Shown: piece after piece, positions 15,561 to 24,335 of the stretch
Position numbering within the stretch: the stretch's first letter is position 1
Layout of the letters: each line of letters starts with the position of its first letter
Assembly (NCBI GenBank): GCA_945787575.1
Contig: CALZKB010000006.1
Location: forward strand, 59,431-106,082
Length of the DNA: 46,652 nucleotides
Source: Thermoanaerobaculia bacterium
Lineage (GTDB): Bacteria; Acidobacteriota; Thermoanaerobaculia; Multivoradales; JAHEKO01
Direction: 5' to 3'
Notes under the pieces: model-generated
Seen by the model: the letters and a program-made list of their open reading frames with translations, nothing else
Database searches by the model: none
Told to the model about the DNA's origin: nothing
Translations under genes and position numbers: made by a program

Positions 15561-18329
15561 ATGCCTGAAAGCAAGTTCGTGATCATCGACGGCAACGAGG
15601 TCGACTACCGTGCGGGCGAGACCGTGCTGCAGGCGGCGCGGCGGGCCGAGATCGAGATTCCGACGCTGTGCCACGACGATCGAGTGACGCCGGCCGGCGC
15701 CTGTCGCATCTGCCTGGTGGAGGTCGAGGGACAGGGACTGATGCAGCCGGCCTGCCACTTCCAGAGCTCGCCGGGAATGGTGGTGCGCACCGACACGCCA
15801 CGGGTCGCCCGCAACCGACAGTTCATCACCTCGATCCATCTCGCCGACACGATCGCCGACCGCGAGATCGCGGAGGACAACAACCCGTCGCAGGTTCACG
15901 AGCTGGCCGAGCGTTACGGCACCGCAGGCGACTGGACGGCGGTCGACTCGCCGCGGCAGGGGCGGCCGCACGACGACAATCCGTTCGTCGAGTTCCGGCC
16001 CGACCGCTGTATCGCCTGTTCGCTGTGCACCCGCTACTGCGACGAGGTCGAAGCGGTTTCCGCGATCACCCTCGCCCACCGCGGCGCCTTCACGACGATC
16101 TCGACCGCCGACGGCCGGGCGCTGACCAACACCACTTGCGAACTCTGCGGTGGCTGCATCGACGTCTGTCCCACGGGCGCGATGACCGAGAAGCAGGCTC
16201 TGGCGTACGGCAAGCCCGAGCGCGAGCTCGAGAAGGTGCGCACGACCTGCAACTTCTGCGGCGTCGGTTGCCAGATCGACTTGAACGTCGATCGCTCGGC
16301 GAACCGGGTCGTGAAGGTGACGAGCCCGCCGCCCGGCACGACCGTCAACGACGGCAATCTGTGCGTCAAGGGGCGATTCGCCAACGACTTCATCGAGCAC
16401 CCCGACCGGCTGGACACACCGCTGGTTCGGGGCAAGGACGGCCAGCTCCACCCGGCCTCTTGGGACGATGCGCTCGACCGGGTGGTCGAGGGTCTCCAGG
16501 GCGTGGCCGAGCGGCACGGCGACGATTCGCTCTGCTTCATCAGCTCGAGCCGTTGCACCGTCGAGGAAAACTACCTGATGCAGAAAATGGCCCGCGCAGC
16601 CTTCAGGACGCACAACGTTCATCAATGCGCGGCCACGTGACACGCTCCCACGGTCGCCGGTCTGGTGGCCACCTACGGGGCGGGGGCGATGACGAACTCG
16701 ATCCCCGAGATTCGTGACGCCGACTTTCTGTTCGTCATCGGTTCCAACACCTCCGAGGCTCACCCCATCATCGCGATGGAGATGAAGATGGCGATCGGCC
16801 GCGGCGCCAGGCTGGCGGTTGCCGACCCGCGCGCCATCTGGATGACCCGGATCGCCGACTGGCACCTGCAGCTCCAAGGCGGCACCGACGTCTGGCTGCT
16901 CAACGCGATGGCACACGTCATCGTCACCGAGGGGCTCGAGGCCAAGGAGTTCATCGCCGCCAATACCGAGAACTTCGAGGCGGTGCGCGAGACCGTGCTG
17001 CGCTACCCGCCGGAGGAGGCGGAGAAGGTGACCGGGGTGCCCGCCGACGTGATTCGGGAGGTGGCGCGGGCCTACGCCACGACCGAGAAGGCGGGGATCT
17101 ACTACACCCTCGGCATCACCGAGCACACCACCGGTACCGACAACGTCTACGCCCTGTCGAACCTGGTGCTGATGACCGGCCACCTGGGCAAGCGCTCGAC
17201 CGGGATGAACCCGCTGCGCGGCCAGAACAACGTCCAGGGCGCCAACGACGCCGGCGCCACGCCGATCTTCCTGCCGGGCTACCAGCGGGTCGAGGATCCG
17301 GAGGTGTGTGCCAAGTTCTCGGACGCCTGGGGGGTCGAGCAGAAGCCGGAGCCGGGTCTCAATCTCAACGAGATGATGAAGGCGATGTCGAAGGGCGAGC
17401 TACGCGGGATGTATCTGATGGGCGAGGACATCGTCATCTCCGAGCCCAACGTGGGGCGGGTCGAGGAGGCGATGAACGAGATGGAGTTCGTCGTCGTGCA
17501 GGACATCTTCTTCAACGAGTCGTGCCGGTACGCCGACGTGGTGCTGCCGGCCGCGTGCTTTGCCGAGAAGGAGGGGGTATTCACCAACTCCGACCGGCGG
17601 GTACAGCTCGTGCGCAAGGCAGTCGACGCGCCGGGCGAAGCTCGCGAGGACTGGCGCATCCTCGTCGAGGTCATGCGGCGCGCCGGCTACCATCAGCCCG
17701 AGGACGCCGGACCGTCCGAGATCTACGCCGAGATGGCTTCGCTGACGCCGAAGTTCGCCGGCATCTCTCACGAGCGCATCGAACGCGAAGGGGGGCTGCA
17801 GTGGCCGGTCGAATCGGCGGACGCGCCGAGCACCGAGTATCTGCACAAGGACGGCATCCTGCGCGGCAAGGGGCTGTTCCAGGAGGTCGAGTACCGACCG
17901 CCTTTCGAGTGCGCCGACGCAGAGTATCCGCTGGTGCTTTCGACCGGCCGTACGCTCTACCACTACAACGCCGGCACCCAGACCCGGCGCTCCGTCGGGC
18001 TGACCACCAAGCAGCCGGAAGGGTTCGTGGAGATCCACCCCAAGACGGCGCGCCACCTCGGGGTCGGCGACGGGCAGCTGGTCGACGTGGTGAGCCGCCG
18101 CGGCCGGGTGCGCTGCCGGGCGATGGTCAGCCGCCAGGTGCGCCGCAACTCGATCTGGATGCCGTTCCATTTCCCGGAGGCGCAGACCAATCTACTGACC
18201 ACCGACGCGGGCGACGCGGTGACCGGCACCGGCGAGTACAAGGTGTGCGCGGCGAAAATCGAGCCGGTGGTCGAGAGCGAGCCGCAGCAAGTGTTTCCCG
18301 GCTCGTACGCGACGGCGCCTATCGAGTAG
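15561..18329 (+). CDS. fdhA: selenocysteine-containing formate dehydrogenase catalytic subunit
   Basis: 922 residues when the in-frame TGA at 16638-16640 is read as selenocysteine (residue 360, in QCAATUHAPTVAGL). ATG at 15561 was chosen for the GAGG 10 bases upstream. Order: NuoG-like [2Fe-2S] domain (Cys37, 48, 51, 65); two ferredoxin-type [4Fe-4S] motifs (CIACSLCTRYC 150-160, CELCGGCIDVCP 193-204); the [4Fe-4S] of the molybdopterin domain (CNFCGVGC 230-237 and NLCVKGRF from 267); catalytic Sec; then the bis-MGD oxidoreductase and dinucleotide-binding domains. It oxidises formate or reduces CO2 in the cytoplasm. No Cys lies between 66 and 149, so the His-Cys3 cluster usual after the [2Fe-2S] domain is missing. 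No NuoE/F-like partner or Sec-machinery gene is next to it. modABC at 40972-43540 could supply molybdate or tungstate. Confidence 0.95.
16638..16670 (+). promoter_or_regulatory. selenocysteine UGA codon with bacterial SECIS hairpin
   Basis: TGA at 16638-16640 is followed by a hairpin: stem GGTCGCC (16652-16658) with GGTGGCC (16664-16670), seven pairs including two G-U, closed on a GGTCT loop (16659-16663). GGUCU is the apical loop that SelB recognises in E. coli fdhF. The loop starts 18 bases after the UGA, the same distance as in fdhF. The reading frame continues without a break into the rest of the dehydrogenase. Confidence 0.95.
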
Positions 18330-18416
18330 GGCCTACCGGGCCCGCCCCGGCCCCAACAGGTGGTGTCATCGCGATCCTGTGCCGCGCTGCCGCCGTGACC
18401 GGGCCGAGGTAGGGAG

Positions 18417-18450
18417 TAAGATACTTCTGGCCCGCAAGGACACCGGGAGG
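18417..18450 (+). promoter_or_regulatory. likely -10 element and ribosome site of the secreted repeat protein
   Basis: TAAGAT at 18417-18422 (or GATACT at 18420-18425) resembles a -10 hexamer. GGGAGG at 18445-18450 is a strong Shine-Dalgarno four bases before the ATG at 18455. No clear -35 element is visible. Confidence 0.35.
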
Positions 18451-18454
18451 TGTA

Positions 18455-19717
18455 ATGAAACGCCTGATCATTTGGAGTCTGCTGGCATGCTTGTGCTTGG
18501 CGGTCCCGATACCTGCGGGCGAGGTAGTGCCGCACGGGGAGGATTTCCTCGTGAGGACGCTTGAGTTCGGCGCCAAGGGCACGGCCAGCGCGATGTCCCC
18601 CGATGGCTCGTTCGTCGTCGCTTGGGACGCTTACTTCTGCTGCATGGCGGCGCGCGGGTATGACCGGGACGGCAACACTTCTGGGTTGGTTTGGGACCTC
18701 AACCCAGGCTTCCCCGCGACTCCCGACCCGATCGACGTCAGCGCTCTGGCCGACGACGACTTCGTGGTGGTCTGGGAGACCTACAACGAGGCCTACGAAC
18801 CGGTGATCCGGTCTCGGCGGTTCGCCCTCGAGGGGACGCCGTTGGGGGCGAGTGTCGACGTGACCGACGCGAGCGATGGCTCGACCAACATCCATCCCGC
18901 CGTCGATGCCTGGCCTAGCTTCTCGGGCTTTCTGGTCGTCTGGGCGCAAGAAGATCCGGCCGATCCTGGCACGGACGGGCTCGACATTCAGATCGCGGCC
19001 TTCGGCACCGCGGATGCTCCTGAGGGTCACTTCCTCGTCAACAGCTACACTCCGGGCGACCAGGATTCACCGGCACTCTCGGTCGGTGTCGATTCGAGTT
19101 TCGTCGTGACGTGGCGAAGCGTGGGGTCTCCGGGAGACGACGGCGACGGCAAGAGCATACAGGCACGCTGGTTTTCGCCGGGCGGCACTCCCGAAGGGCA
19201 GTTCCAGGTCAATACCTTCACGGTCGGTGACCAGGACGACGCCGACGTCGCCGTGGCGCCCGACGGTCGGTTCCTGGTGGCTTGGGACGGCCGGTCGGCC
19301 GCCTCCGATCTCGATCGCTCGATCCAGGGTCGGATGTACGACCCCGACCGCGTGCCTCTCGGCCCCGACTTCCAAATCAATACGACGACTCCAGAGATCC
19401 AGTCGCAGCCGGCGGTTGAAGCCCGAGCTGACGGCTCCTTCCTCGTGGTCTGGCGTTCGGCCGGCGGGGTGTTCGGCCAGGTCGTGGATGCGGATGGCGG
19501 CCTGCTCGGATCCGAGGTCGAGATCAACACGACCGAGGGGGAGGGTTTCTCCCGTCCGACCGTGGCGGGCGCGTTGAACGAGCGCTTCGTCGTCACCTGG
19601 GACTCGGATGACGACTACTACGGGCACGATCGTCGAGCGCGAAGGCTCCGCGACGCGCTATTCAGCGACGGCTTCGAGTCGGGTGACACGACCGCCTGGA
19701 GTGAAACGGTCCCCTAG
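18455..19717 (+). CDS. secreted repeat protein with DGFESGDTTAW tail
   Basis: 420 residues. An N-terminal signal peptide (MKRLIIWSLLACLCLAVPIPAG) is followed by about six degenerate repeats of 45-60 residues built around GSFVVAWD, DDFVVVWE, SGFLVVWAQ, SSFVVTWRS, GRFLVAWDG and GSFLVVWRS. Several are preceded by VNSYTPGDQDSPAL- or VNTFTVGDQDDADV-type strands. The pattern suggests a beta-propeller or stacked beta repeat. It ends in FSDGFESGDTTAWSETVP; such tails recur on exported proteins of Acidobacteriota and some Proteobacteria and may be a sorting or processing signal, though no mechanism is known to me. No enzyme motif was found. The gene stands alone, convergent with the Nudix gene 15 bases away. 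Confidence 0.85.
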   Translation: MKRLIIWSLLACLCLAVPIPAGEVVPHGEDFLVRTLEFGAKGTASAMSPDGSFVVAWDAYFCCMAARGYDRDGNTSGLVWDLNPGFPATPDPIDVSALADDDFVVVWETYNEAYEPVIRSRRFALEGTPLGASVDVTDASDGSTNIHPAVDAWPSFSGFLVVWAQEDPADPGTDGLDIQIAAFGTADAPEGHFLVNSYTPGDQDSPALSVGVDSSFVVTWRSVGSPGDDGDGKSIQARWFSPGGTPEGQFQVNTFTVGDQDDADVAVAPDGRFLVAWDGRSAASDLDRSIQGRMYDPDRVPLGPDFQINTTTPEIQSQPAVEARADGSFLVVWRSAGGVFGQVVDADGGLLGSEVEINTTEGEGFSRPTVAGALNERFVVTWDSDDDYYGHDRRARRLRDALFSDGFESGDTTAWSETVP

Positions 19718-19732
19718 GGGGTTTGAGATCGG

Positions 19733-20287
19733 CTAGTCGATCCTCAACCGCCCCGCGGCCGCCAGGCTGAGGAAGAGGCTGGCGACGTGGAGTGACTGGA
19801 GTAGCTCGCCATGGCGAGCGCGCTCGACAGCTTCGGCCATCGGCAGGAGCATCGAGACCAGCTCTTCGCCGGCGTCGAGCTGGGGCTCGGCGAACCGTTC
19901 GGCGCCGGTGGCGAGGTAACAAAAGGTGGTATTGGCGTGGGTGGCGGGGTTTGCGGACAGCTCGCCGACGAGCTGCCAGCGCTTGGCTTTGAAGCCGGTC
20001 TCCTCGAAAAGCTCACGGCGGGCGGTCGCTTCCGGCCTTTCGTCCGCAGTGTCGACGGCCCCGCTCGGGATCTCGAGCACGCTCTGCTTCACCCCGTGGC
20101 GGTACTGCCGGACGAGCACGAGCTCGTCACTGTCGGTGAGGGCGACGACGTTGACCCAGTCGGGGTACTCGAGGACGTAGAACGGATCGATCGCGTGGCC
20201 GCTCTCGGTGCGGCAAGCTTCTTCTCGAATCGACAGCCACGGTGGGTCGCGCACGATGTAGCGGGAGCGTTCTACGGTCCAAGCCAT
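19733..20287 (-). CDS. Nudix hydrolase (ADP-ribose pyrophosphatase-like)
   Basis: 184 residues from ATG at 20287, chosen over an ATG 21 bases upstream because AGGAG sits 7 bases before it. The Nudix box reads GAVDTADERPEATARRELFEETGF in segments: REL-x-EETGF and the Glu seven residues before REL are intact, and the spacing from the first Gly is one residue longer than the consensus. The preceding VRQYRHGVKQSVLEIPSG is typical of ADP-ribose/NUDT5-like enzymes, which hydrolyse nucleoside diphosphates linked to another group, using Mg2+ bound by the EE pair. It lies just downstream of the spermidine-synthase-like gene on the same strand (58-base gap), so the two may be co-transcribed. Confidence 0.9.
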   Translation of the reverse strand: MAWTVERSRYIVRDPPWLSIREEACRTESGHAIDPFYVLEYPDWVNVVALTDSDELVLVRQYRHGVKQSVLEIPSGAVDTADERPEATARRELFEETGFKAKRWQLVGELSANPATHANTTFCYLATGAERFAEPQLDAGEELVSMLLPMAEAVERARHGELLQSLHVASLFLSLAAAGRLRID

Positions 20288-20345
20288 CTTCGGTCTCCTG
20301 ACGAGCATCTTCTCACCCGTTTCGGCTGCGCCGGAGCGGTGCTGG

Positions 20346-21002
20346 CTAGCTCCGCGCCACGAAGACGGCGTGGCGCGAACCTCTCTCGCCGTGTGCTCGC
20401 ACGGTGTGGCTGCTCGCCTCGAATCCCGCCTTGCGCAAGGTCTTGAGAAAGCGGGGGTCGGGGTGGGCCGACCAGAAGGCGGCGACTCCCTTCGGAGCGA
20501 GTGCCGCCTGGATCTGGAGGAGGCCAGGCTTGTCGTAGAGCCGTCGGTTCGACTCGAGGCACCAGGCGACCGGGCCGTTGTCGACGTCTAGGAGGATCGC
20601 GTCCCACGGTGCTTCGCGGCGGATGAGATCCCAGACGTCGGCGTGAGCGATGCGGGTCCGGCGATCGGTGAGAGCGTCGCCTTGAAGGTCGGGAAGGTAG
20701 GTGCGGTTCCACTCGATGACGCTGCCGAAGACCTCGGCGACGACGACGCGCGCGCTCGGTGGCAGTCGGTCGAGGGCGGCTCGCAGAGTAAAGCCGAGAC
20801 CGAGGCCGCCGATCAACACTCGTGGCTTGCCCCCGAGATTGGCGCACGCCAGCTCGGCGAGCGCCCGCTCGGAACCGGGCGCCCGGCTCGACATCAGCTC
20901 GTCGCCGTCGAGGTAGACGAAGTAGTCGCCATCGCGCCGGTGGAAGGTGAGCTGCTGCCCGTCCGGCGTGGTGAACCGGTCGAGGGTCTCGAAGGCCTTC
21001 AC
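20346..21002 (-). CDS. spermidine-synthase-like Rossmann protein
   Basis: 218 residues from GTG at 21002. A short beta N-terminus (TPDGQQLTFHRRDGDYFVYLDG in two strands) leads into a class I SAM-binding-like fold: VLIGGLGLGFTLRAAL, VVVAEVFGSVIEWNR, ADVWDLIRREAPWDAILLDVDNGP. This order matches the spermidine-synthase/methyltransferase group annotated as spermine synthase-like. The usual polyamine-synthase Asp gatekeeper motif is not clear, so transfer of an aminopropyl group cannot be asserted; a small-molecule methyltransferase is equally likely. It lies 13 bases downstream of the desaturase gene and is probably in the same transcript. Confidence 0.75.
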   Translation of the reverse strand: MKAFETLDRFTTPDGQQLTFHRRDGDYFVYLDGDELMSSRAPGSERALAELACANLGGKPRVLIGGLGLGFTLRAALDRLPPSARVVVAEVFGSVIEWNRTYLPDLQGDALTDRRTRIAHADVWDLIRREAPWDAILLDVDNGPVAWCLESNRRLYDKPGLLQIQAALAPKGVAAFWSAHPDPRFLKTLRKAGFEASSHTVRAHGERGSRHAVFVARS

Positions 21003-21015
21003 GCGCGGGTGCGGC

Positions 21016-22113
21016 TCAGCCGGCGAGGGCCCGTAGCTGGCGGAAGCTGATCAACCGCTGCGCTCTCGGATCCCACAGGTGCTGGCGAGCGCACTTCAGG
21101 CTGCTCGAGATGGTGAGCCGGGTGACGTGGCTGAGCTCGGGGATCGAGCGGAACGTCTTCTTGAGGTTGTAGTTCGGGATCCGGCTGGCGAGGTGGTGGA
21201 TGTGGTGAAAGCCGATGTTTCCGGTGCCCCAGTGGAGGATGCTGGGGAGGTCGTAAAAAGAGCTCCCCTCGATGCCGGCGCGATGGATCTCCCACTCCGG
21301 GTGCTCCCGCCAGTAGGTGTCCTCGAACTGATGCTGGACGTAGAAGAGCCAGATTCCCAGGGCGCCGCCGATGATGTTGATCGGCATTTGCACGAGGAAG
21401 AGGGCCTTGAGGCCGATCGTCTGCCACCCGACGAGCAAGACCAGTGCCAGCCCGACGTTGGTCCACATGACGCTCGCCCATTCGCGCTTCCAGCGGCGTG
21501 GAATGTCGAACGGGAAGCGGTACTTGATGAGGAATTGGTAGATCGGCCCGAGAACGAGCAGGACGAACATGTTGCGATAGAGGCGGTAGCACAGACGCCC
21601 CCACCGAGTCAGCGCCCGGTACTCGTCGACGGTCAGTGTGACGATGTCCCCGAGCTCGCGGTGGTCGAGATCGCCGGAGGTCGCGTGGTGTATGGCGTGG
21701 GTTCGTCGCCAGTACTGATAGGGCATCAACGACAGCAGGCCGAGCACCGCTCCCAACCGGTTGTTCGCCGTGGTCGAGCGAAAGAACGATCCGTGGCCGC
21801 AATCGTGCTGGAAGATGAAGAGGCGGATGAAGAGGAACGCCTGGGGTATGGCGAGCAGCAGCGTCAGCCAGTAGGAGACTTCGAGACTGCGGTACATCAG
21901 GTACCAGAGCGGCACGAAAAGCCCTACCGTGCCGAGCACCTGAAAGAGCGCTTTGCGGTTGTCAGCCAGAGAGTAGGGCGCTAGGACCCGGTTCCAATAG
22001 CGCGTCGCGTCGGTTGCGGTCGTCTGTTCGGTATTACTCGTCTGTTCGGTATTGCTCGACTGTTCGGTATCGCTCATCTGTTCGGTATTGCTCATCTGTT
22101 CGGTATTGCTCAT
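21016..22113 (-). CDS. membrane fatty acid desaturase with repeat-encoded N-terminus
   Basis: 365 residues if the first ATG of the repeat tract (22113) is used. The three His boxes of the di-iron desaturase family are present: HDCGHGS, HAIHHATSGDLDH and, near the C-terminus, HHIHHLASRIPNY. Hydrophobic pairs (LFVPLWYLMYRSLEVSYWL, FVLLVLGPIYQFL, LALVLLVGWQTIG, IIGGALGIWLFYV) give about four to six membrane helices. It resembles delta-12-type acyl-lipid desaturases, which introduce a double bond using O2 and ferredoxin or cytochrome electrons. Residues 1-30 are five six-residue units (MSNTEQ, MSNTEQ, MSDTEQ, SSNTEQ, TSNTEQ); any of the first three could supply the start Met, and no Shine-Dalgarno decides between them. 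An open frame continues further upstream into the caspase-like gene but looks non-coding there. Confidence 0.9.
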   Translation of the reverse strand: MSNTEQMSNTEQMSDTEQSSNTEQTSNTEQTTATDATRYWNRVLAPYSLADNRKALFQVLGTVGLFVPLWYLMYRSLEVSYWLTLLLAIPQAFLFIRLFIFQHDCGHGSFFRSTTANNRLGAVLGLLSLMPYQYWRRTHAIHHATSGDLDHRELGDIVTLTVDEYRALTRWGRLCYRLYRNMFVLLVLGPIYQFLIKYRFPFDIPRRWKREWASVMWTNVGLALVLLVGWQTIGLKALFLVQMPINIIGGALGIWLFYVQHQFEDTYWREHPEWEIHRAGIEGSSFYDLPSILHWGTGNIGFHHIHHLASRIPNYNLKKTFRSIPELSHVTRLTISSSLKCARQHLWDPRAQRLISFRQLRALAG

Positions 22114-22131
22114 CTGTTCGGTGTCGTCAGG
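22024..22131 (-). repeat. 18-bp tandem repeat, five full copies plus a partial one
   Basis: Plus-strand unit CTGTTCGGTATTGCTCAT. Copies start at 22024, 22042, 22060, 22078 and 22096; the last two are identical and the others differ at one to four positions. A diverged partial copy (CTGTTCGGTGTCG) follows at 22114. On the coding strand each unit encodes a hexapeptide at the N-terminus of the desaturase. Unit length is a multiple of three, so copy changes would alter length but not frame. Confidence 0.95.
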
Positions 22132-22238
22132 ATCCCCAGTGGTCCCATGGGTCAGTCTAGCAATCCTGACGCCGGTTAGGGGTGCCAGGCCTGCAAGATG
22201 CACGGTGAGGGGTGCCAGCGGGGCCAGGCGCCCACTCG

Positions 22239-24335
22239 CTACTCGGTGATCTGGAAGGTCACCGCCGAGGTCGTCACTCCGCCGTCGGTGCCGACCGCCT
22301 TGGCGGTGCTGCCGCGGCTCGTCGGTGTCAGCGCCTCCGCGAAGAGCGCCTCGAGCGGGTTGGGTGGCGCGCCCCGGCTGGTCACCCGCGGGCCGAGCAG
22401 CCATTGGAAGTCGATCGGCTGCTTGCTGGCGAAGACCTTGAGCACGTTGTCCCCATACGGCGGGCCGATCTGCCACATCGAGTCAGGAGTGTAGGTCTCG
22501 CCTGGCGGCACCGGCAAAGCGGTCTGGTTGCGAGGCGGCCAGAGCACGTCCCACTGGCCGTCCGGCATCAGCTCCAGCACCTGGACGTAGGCCTCTTCCT
22601 TGCCGGTGTTCTCGATCTCGAGCCGGTAGCCGACGCCCTCGGGCATGATGAGGCTGCCGCCCTCCATTCGACCGCTACCCGGCGGCTCGCATTTGCAGGT
22701 GCCGAAAGCGTCACAGTCCATGGCGCACGGCTTCACGCGGAGATCGACGGCCAGGGCGTCCGATTGGAGCTCCATCCGCCGCAGGTAGCGGTTACGTGCA
22801 AAGTCCTTCAAGTGCTGAACCAGCTGGGGTGCCGGATCGCCACTCGAGCGCGGCGGCCCCCACAACCGGCGACCGTCGACGATCGCTTCGACGACCAGTC
22901 CTTCGTCGAGCTTCCGGATGGCGACGTGAGGGGTTCCCTCGAAGGTCACAAGCTTGGTTCCGTCCTTCTCGATGGCCGCGGTCAACGCCGCTTCGAGGGC
23001 CGCCGCCTCGCCTTCGAGGCGGGCGACGATTCCCACCGGCCCGAAGCTCTGGGCGGTGACGTAGGCCCAAGCGTTGGCGACGTCCTCCTCGTAGACGGCT
23101 GGATTGATCGAGACCCGCGCCTGGAGAGGGGTGACACTTTGGATGTCGCCGCTGGTGATCGGCTCGGCGTCACGCCAGGCGGTCGTACCGGCCGGGTAGA
23201 TCGCCACCCGGGTGCCCGCGAAGAGGCCCATGACACTGCCCGCTTCGAGCATCAGCTGAGTGCCGTCGCTGCTCAGCTTACCGACCTTGAAGAACGGATC
23301 CTGGACGACCGGCTCGCCCTGGAACAGACCTGCGTCGAGCTCCCCTTCGGCCTGCGGGATGTTGGACACGCCGTAGCCCGCCATCTCGTTGCGCAGTTTC
23401 TCGAAAAGCGAACGGTAGGTCTCGCGCGGGCCGAGGTCGGGCAGCGCCGATACCAGCGCGTACGACAGGGACCCGACCGGGTAGCCCTCATCGTCGCTCG
23501 CCTCGATGGCGAGCTGGTCGTGGCGCGCCGCCGAGAAAGCGACCATCGGCGCCAGTCCTTCATCGCCGACGGCGCCGCCGCGGGCGGTGGGCCCTCCTTC
23601 GAGGTAGCCGCCACCGGTCTCCTCGGACGCCTCGGCCGTCCGCTCCTGAGGCGGGCCGATCGGCGTCGAGCGGCCTCGAGCCCTCGCCTCGCCTCGGGTA
23701 CCGGTCCCCGAGAAGCAGGAATCGAGGGACACCACGACTTCCCCTTTTTCGCCCACCTTGCGTCGAAGCTCGCGCAGCAGGGAGTTGAGCACGTCGTCGC
23801 GCAGGTGCCTGGCGCCGTCGTATCCCGCCGGGGGCTTGGCCGGTGCGTCATGCGGCACCAGCACCTCGTCGTAGCCGTCGATCTCGTCACTGTTGTTGTC
23901 GGTGATCTGGTGGCCGTGTCCGGAGTAGTGGAAGTACGCGAGATCGCCCGGGCCGACGGCGGCCATCAGCTGCTCGCGAAAGGCGCGCTCGATGCCGGCA
24001 CGGGTGGCCTCGGCATCGGTCACCGTCTTCACGTCGAAACCCTGCGCCTCGAGGGCGGGCTGCAGGAGCTCGAGATCTCGATCGCAGGCGAGGTCGTCCC
24101 AGCCGGTGTCGGAGGCGTAGTCGGCGATCGCCACGACCAGGGCGACCCGCCGCGCGCCGTCGCCACCCGCTCTCGCACTCGGGGCGCCACCATCTTCACT
24201 CGCGGCCGCGACTTCGCTGGCACCCTCGTCCCGAGCAGCCGAACCGTCGACCGGCACCGCGGCGCCGTTACAGGCCAACATGAATACCAACGTGAGAATC
24301 GAGATCGAGCGCGATGTCGTCTCCTTCGTCATCAT
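22239..24335 (-). CDS. caspase-like (peptidase C14) lipoprotein with C-terminal DUF4384-like region
   Basis: 698 residues. The N-terminus has a lipobox (LTLVFMLAC, Cys22), so it is probably an envelope lipoprotein. After a low-complexity linker the peptidase fold begins at about residue 62 (RRVALVVAIADYASD). The dyad is His140 in YFHYSGHGHQ and Cys207 in VVSLDSCFSGTG, as in metacaspases. PMVAFSAARHDQLA and SLSYALVSAL close the domain at about 330. The second half contains beta-rich sequence and near the end a region (LEIENTGKEEAYVQVLEL, WQIGPPYGDNVLKVFAS) that resembles DUF4384, often found with bacterial caspase-like proteins. It should cut after basic residues if it behaves like metacaspases. 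The start overlaps the stop of the alpha/beta hydrolase gene by 4 bases, so the two are coupled. Confidence 0.9.
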   Translation of the reverse strand: MMTKETTSRSISILTLVFMLACNGAAVPVDGSAARDEGASEVAAASEDGGAPSARAGGDGARRVALVVAIADYASDTGWDDLACDRDLELLQPALEAQGFDVKTVTDAEATRAGIERAFREQLMAAVGPGDLAYFHYSGHGHQITDNNSDEIDGYDEVLVPHDAPAKPPAGYDGARHLRDDVLNSLLRELRRKVGEKGEVVVSLDSCFSGTGTRGEARARGRSTPIGPPQERTAEASEETGGGYLEGGPTARGGAVGDEGLAPMVAFSAARHDQLAIEASDDEGYPVGSLSYALVSALPDLGPRETYRSLFEKLRNEMAGYGVSNIPQAEGELDAGLFQGEPVVQDPFFKVGKLSSDGTQLMLEAGSVMGLFAGTRVAIYPAGTTAWRDAEPITSGDIQSVTPLQARVSINPAVYEEDVANAWAYVTAQSFGPVGIVARLEGEAAALEAALTAAIEKDGTKLVTFEGTPHVAIRKLDEGLVVEAIVDGRRLWGPPRSSGDPAPQLVQHLKDFARNRYLRRMELQSDALAVDLRVKPCAMDCDAFGTCKCEPPGSGRMEGGSLIMPEGVGYRLEIENTGKEEAYVQVLELMPDGQWDVLWPPRNQTALPVPPGETYTPDSMWQIGPPYGDNVLKVFASKQPIDFQWLLGPRVTSRGAPPNPLEALFAEALTPTSRGSTAKAVGTDGGVTTSAVTFQITE

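Noticed and set aside
16638-16640. A premature stop or pseudogene in the formate dehydrogenase gene
   Set aside because: The frame continues directly after the TGA, the position is the catalytic Sec, and a SECIS hairpin follows at the right distance.
15489-17183. 564-codon minus-strand frame opposite formate dehydrogenase
   Set aside because: The plus strand carries intact cluster motifs throughout; the antisense product is His/Val/Arg/Asp-rich shadow sequence.
22024-22131. CRISPR array
   Set aside because: The 18-bp units are directly adjacent with no spacers and encode protein.
22114-22476. Upstream extension of the desaturase frame
   Set aside because: Beyond 22239 it overlaps the 3' end of the caspase-like gene in another frame and reads as shadow sequence.
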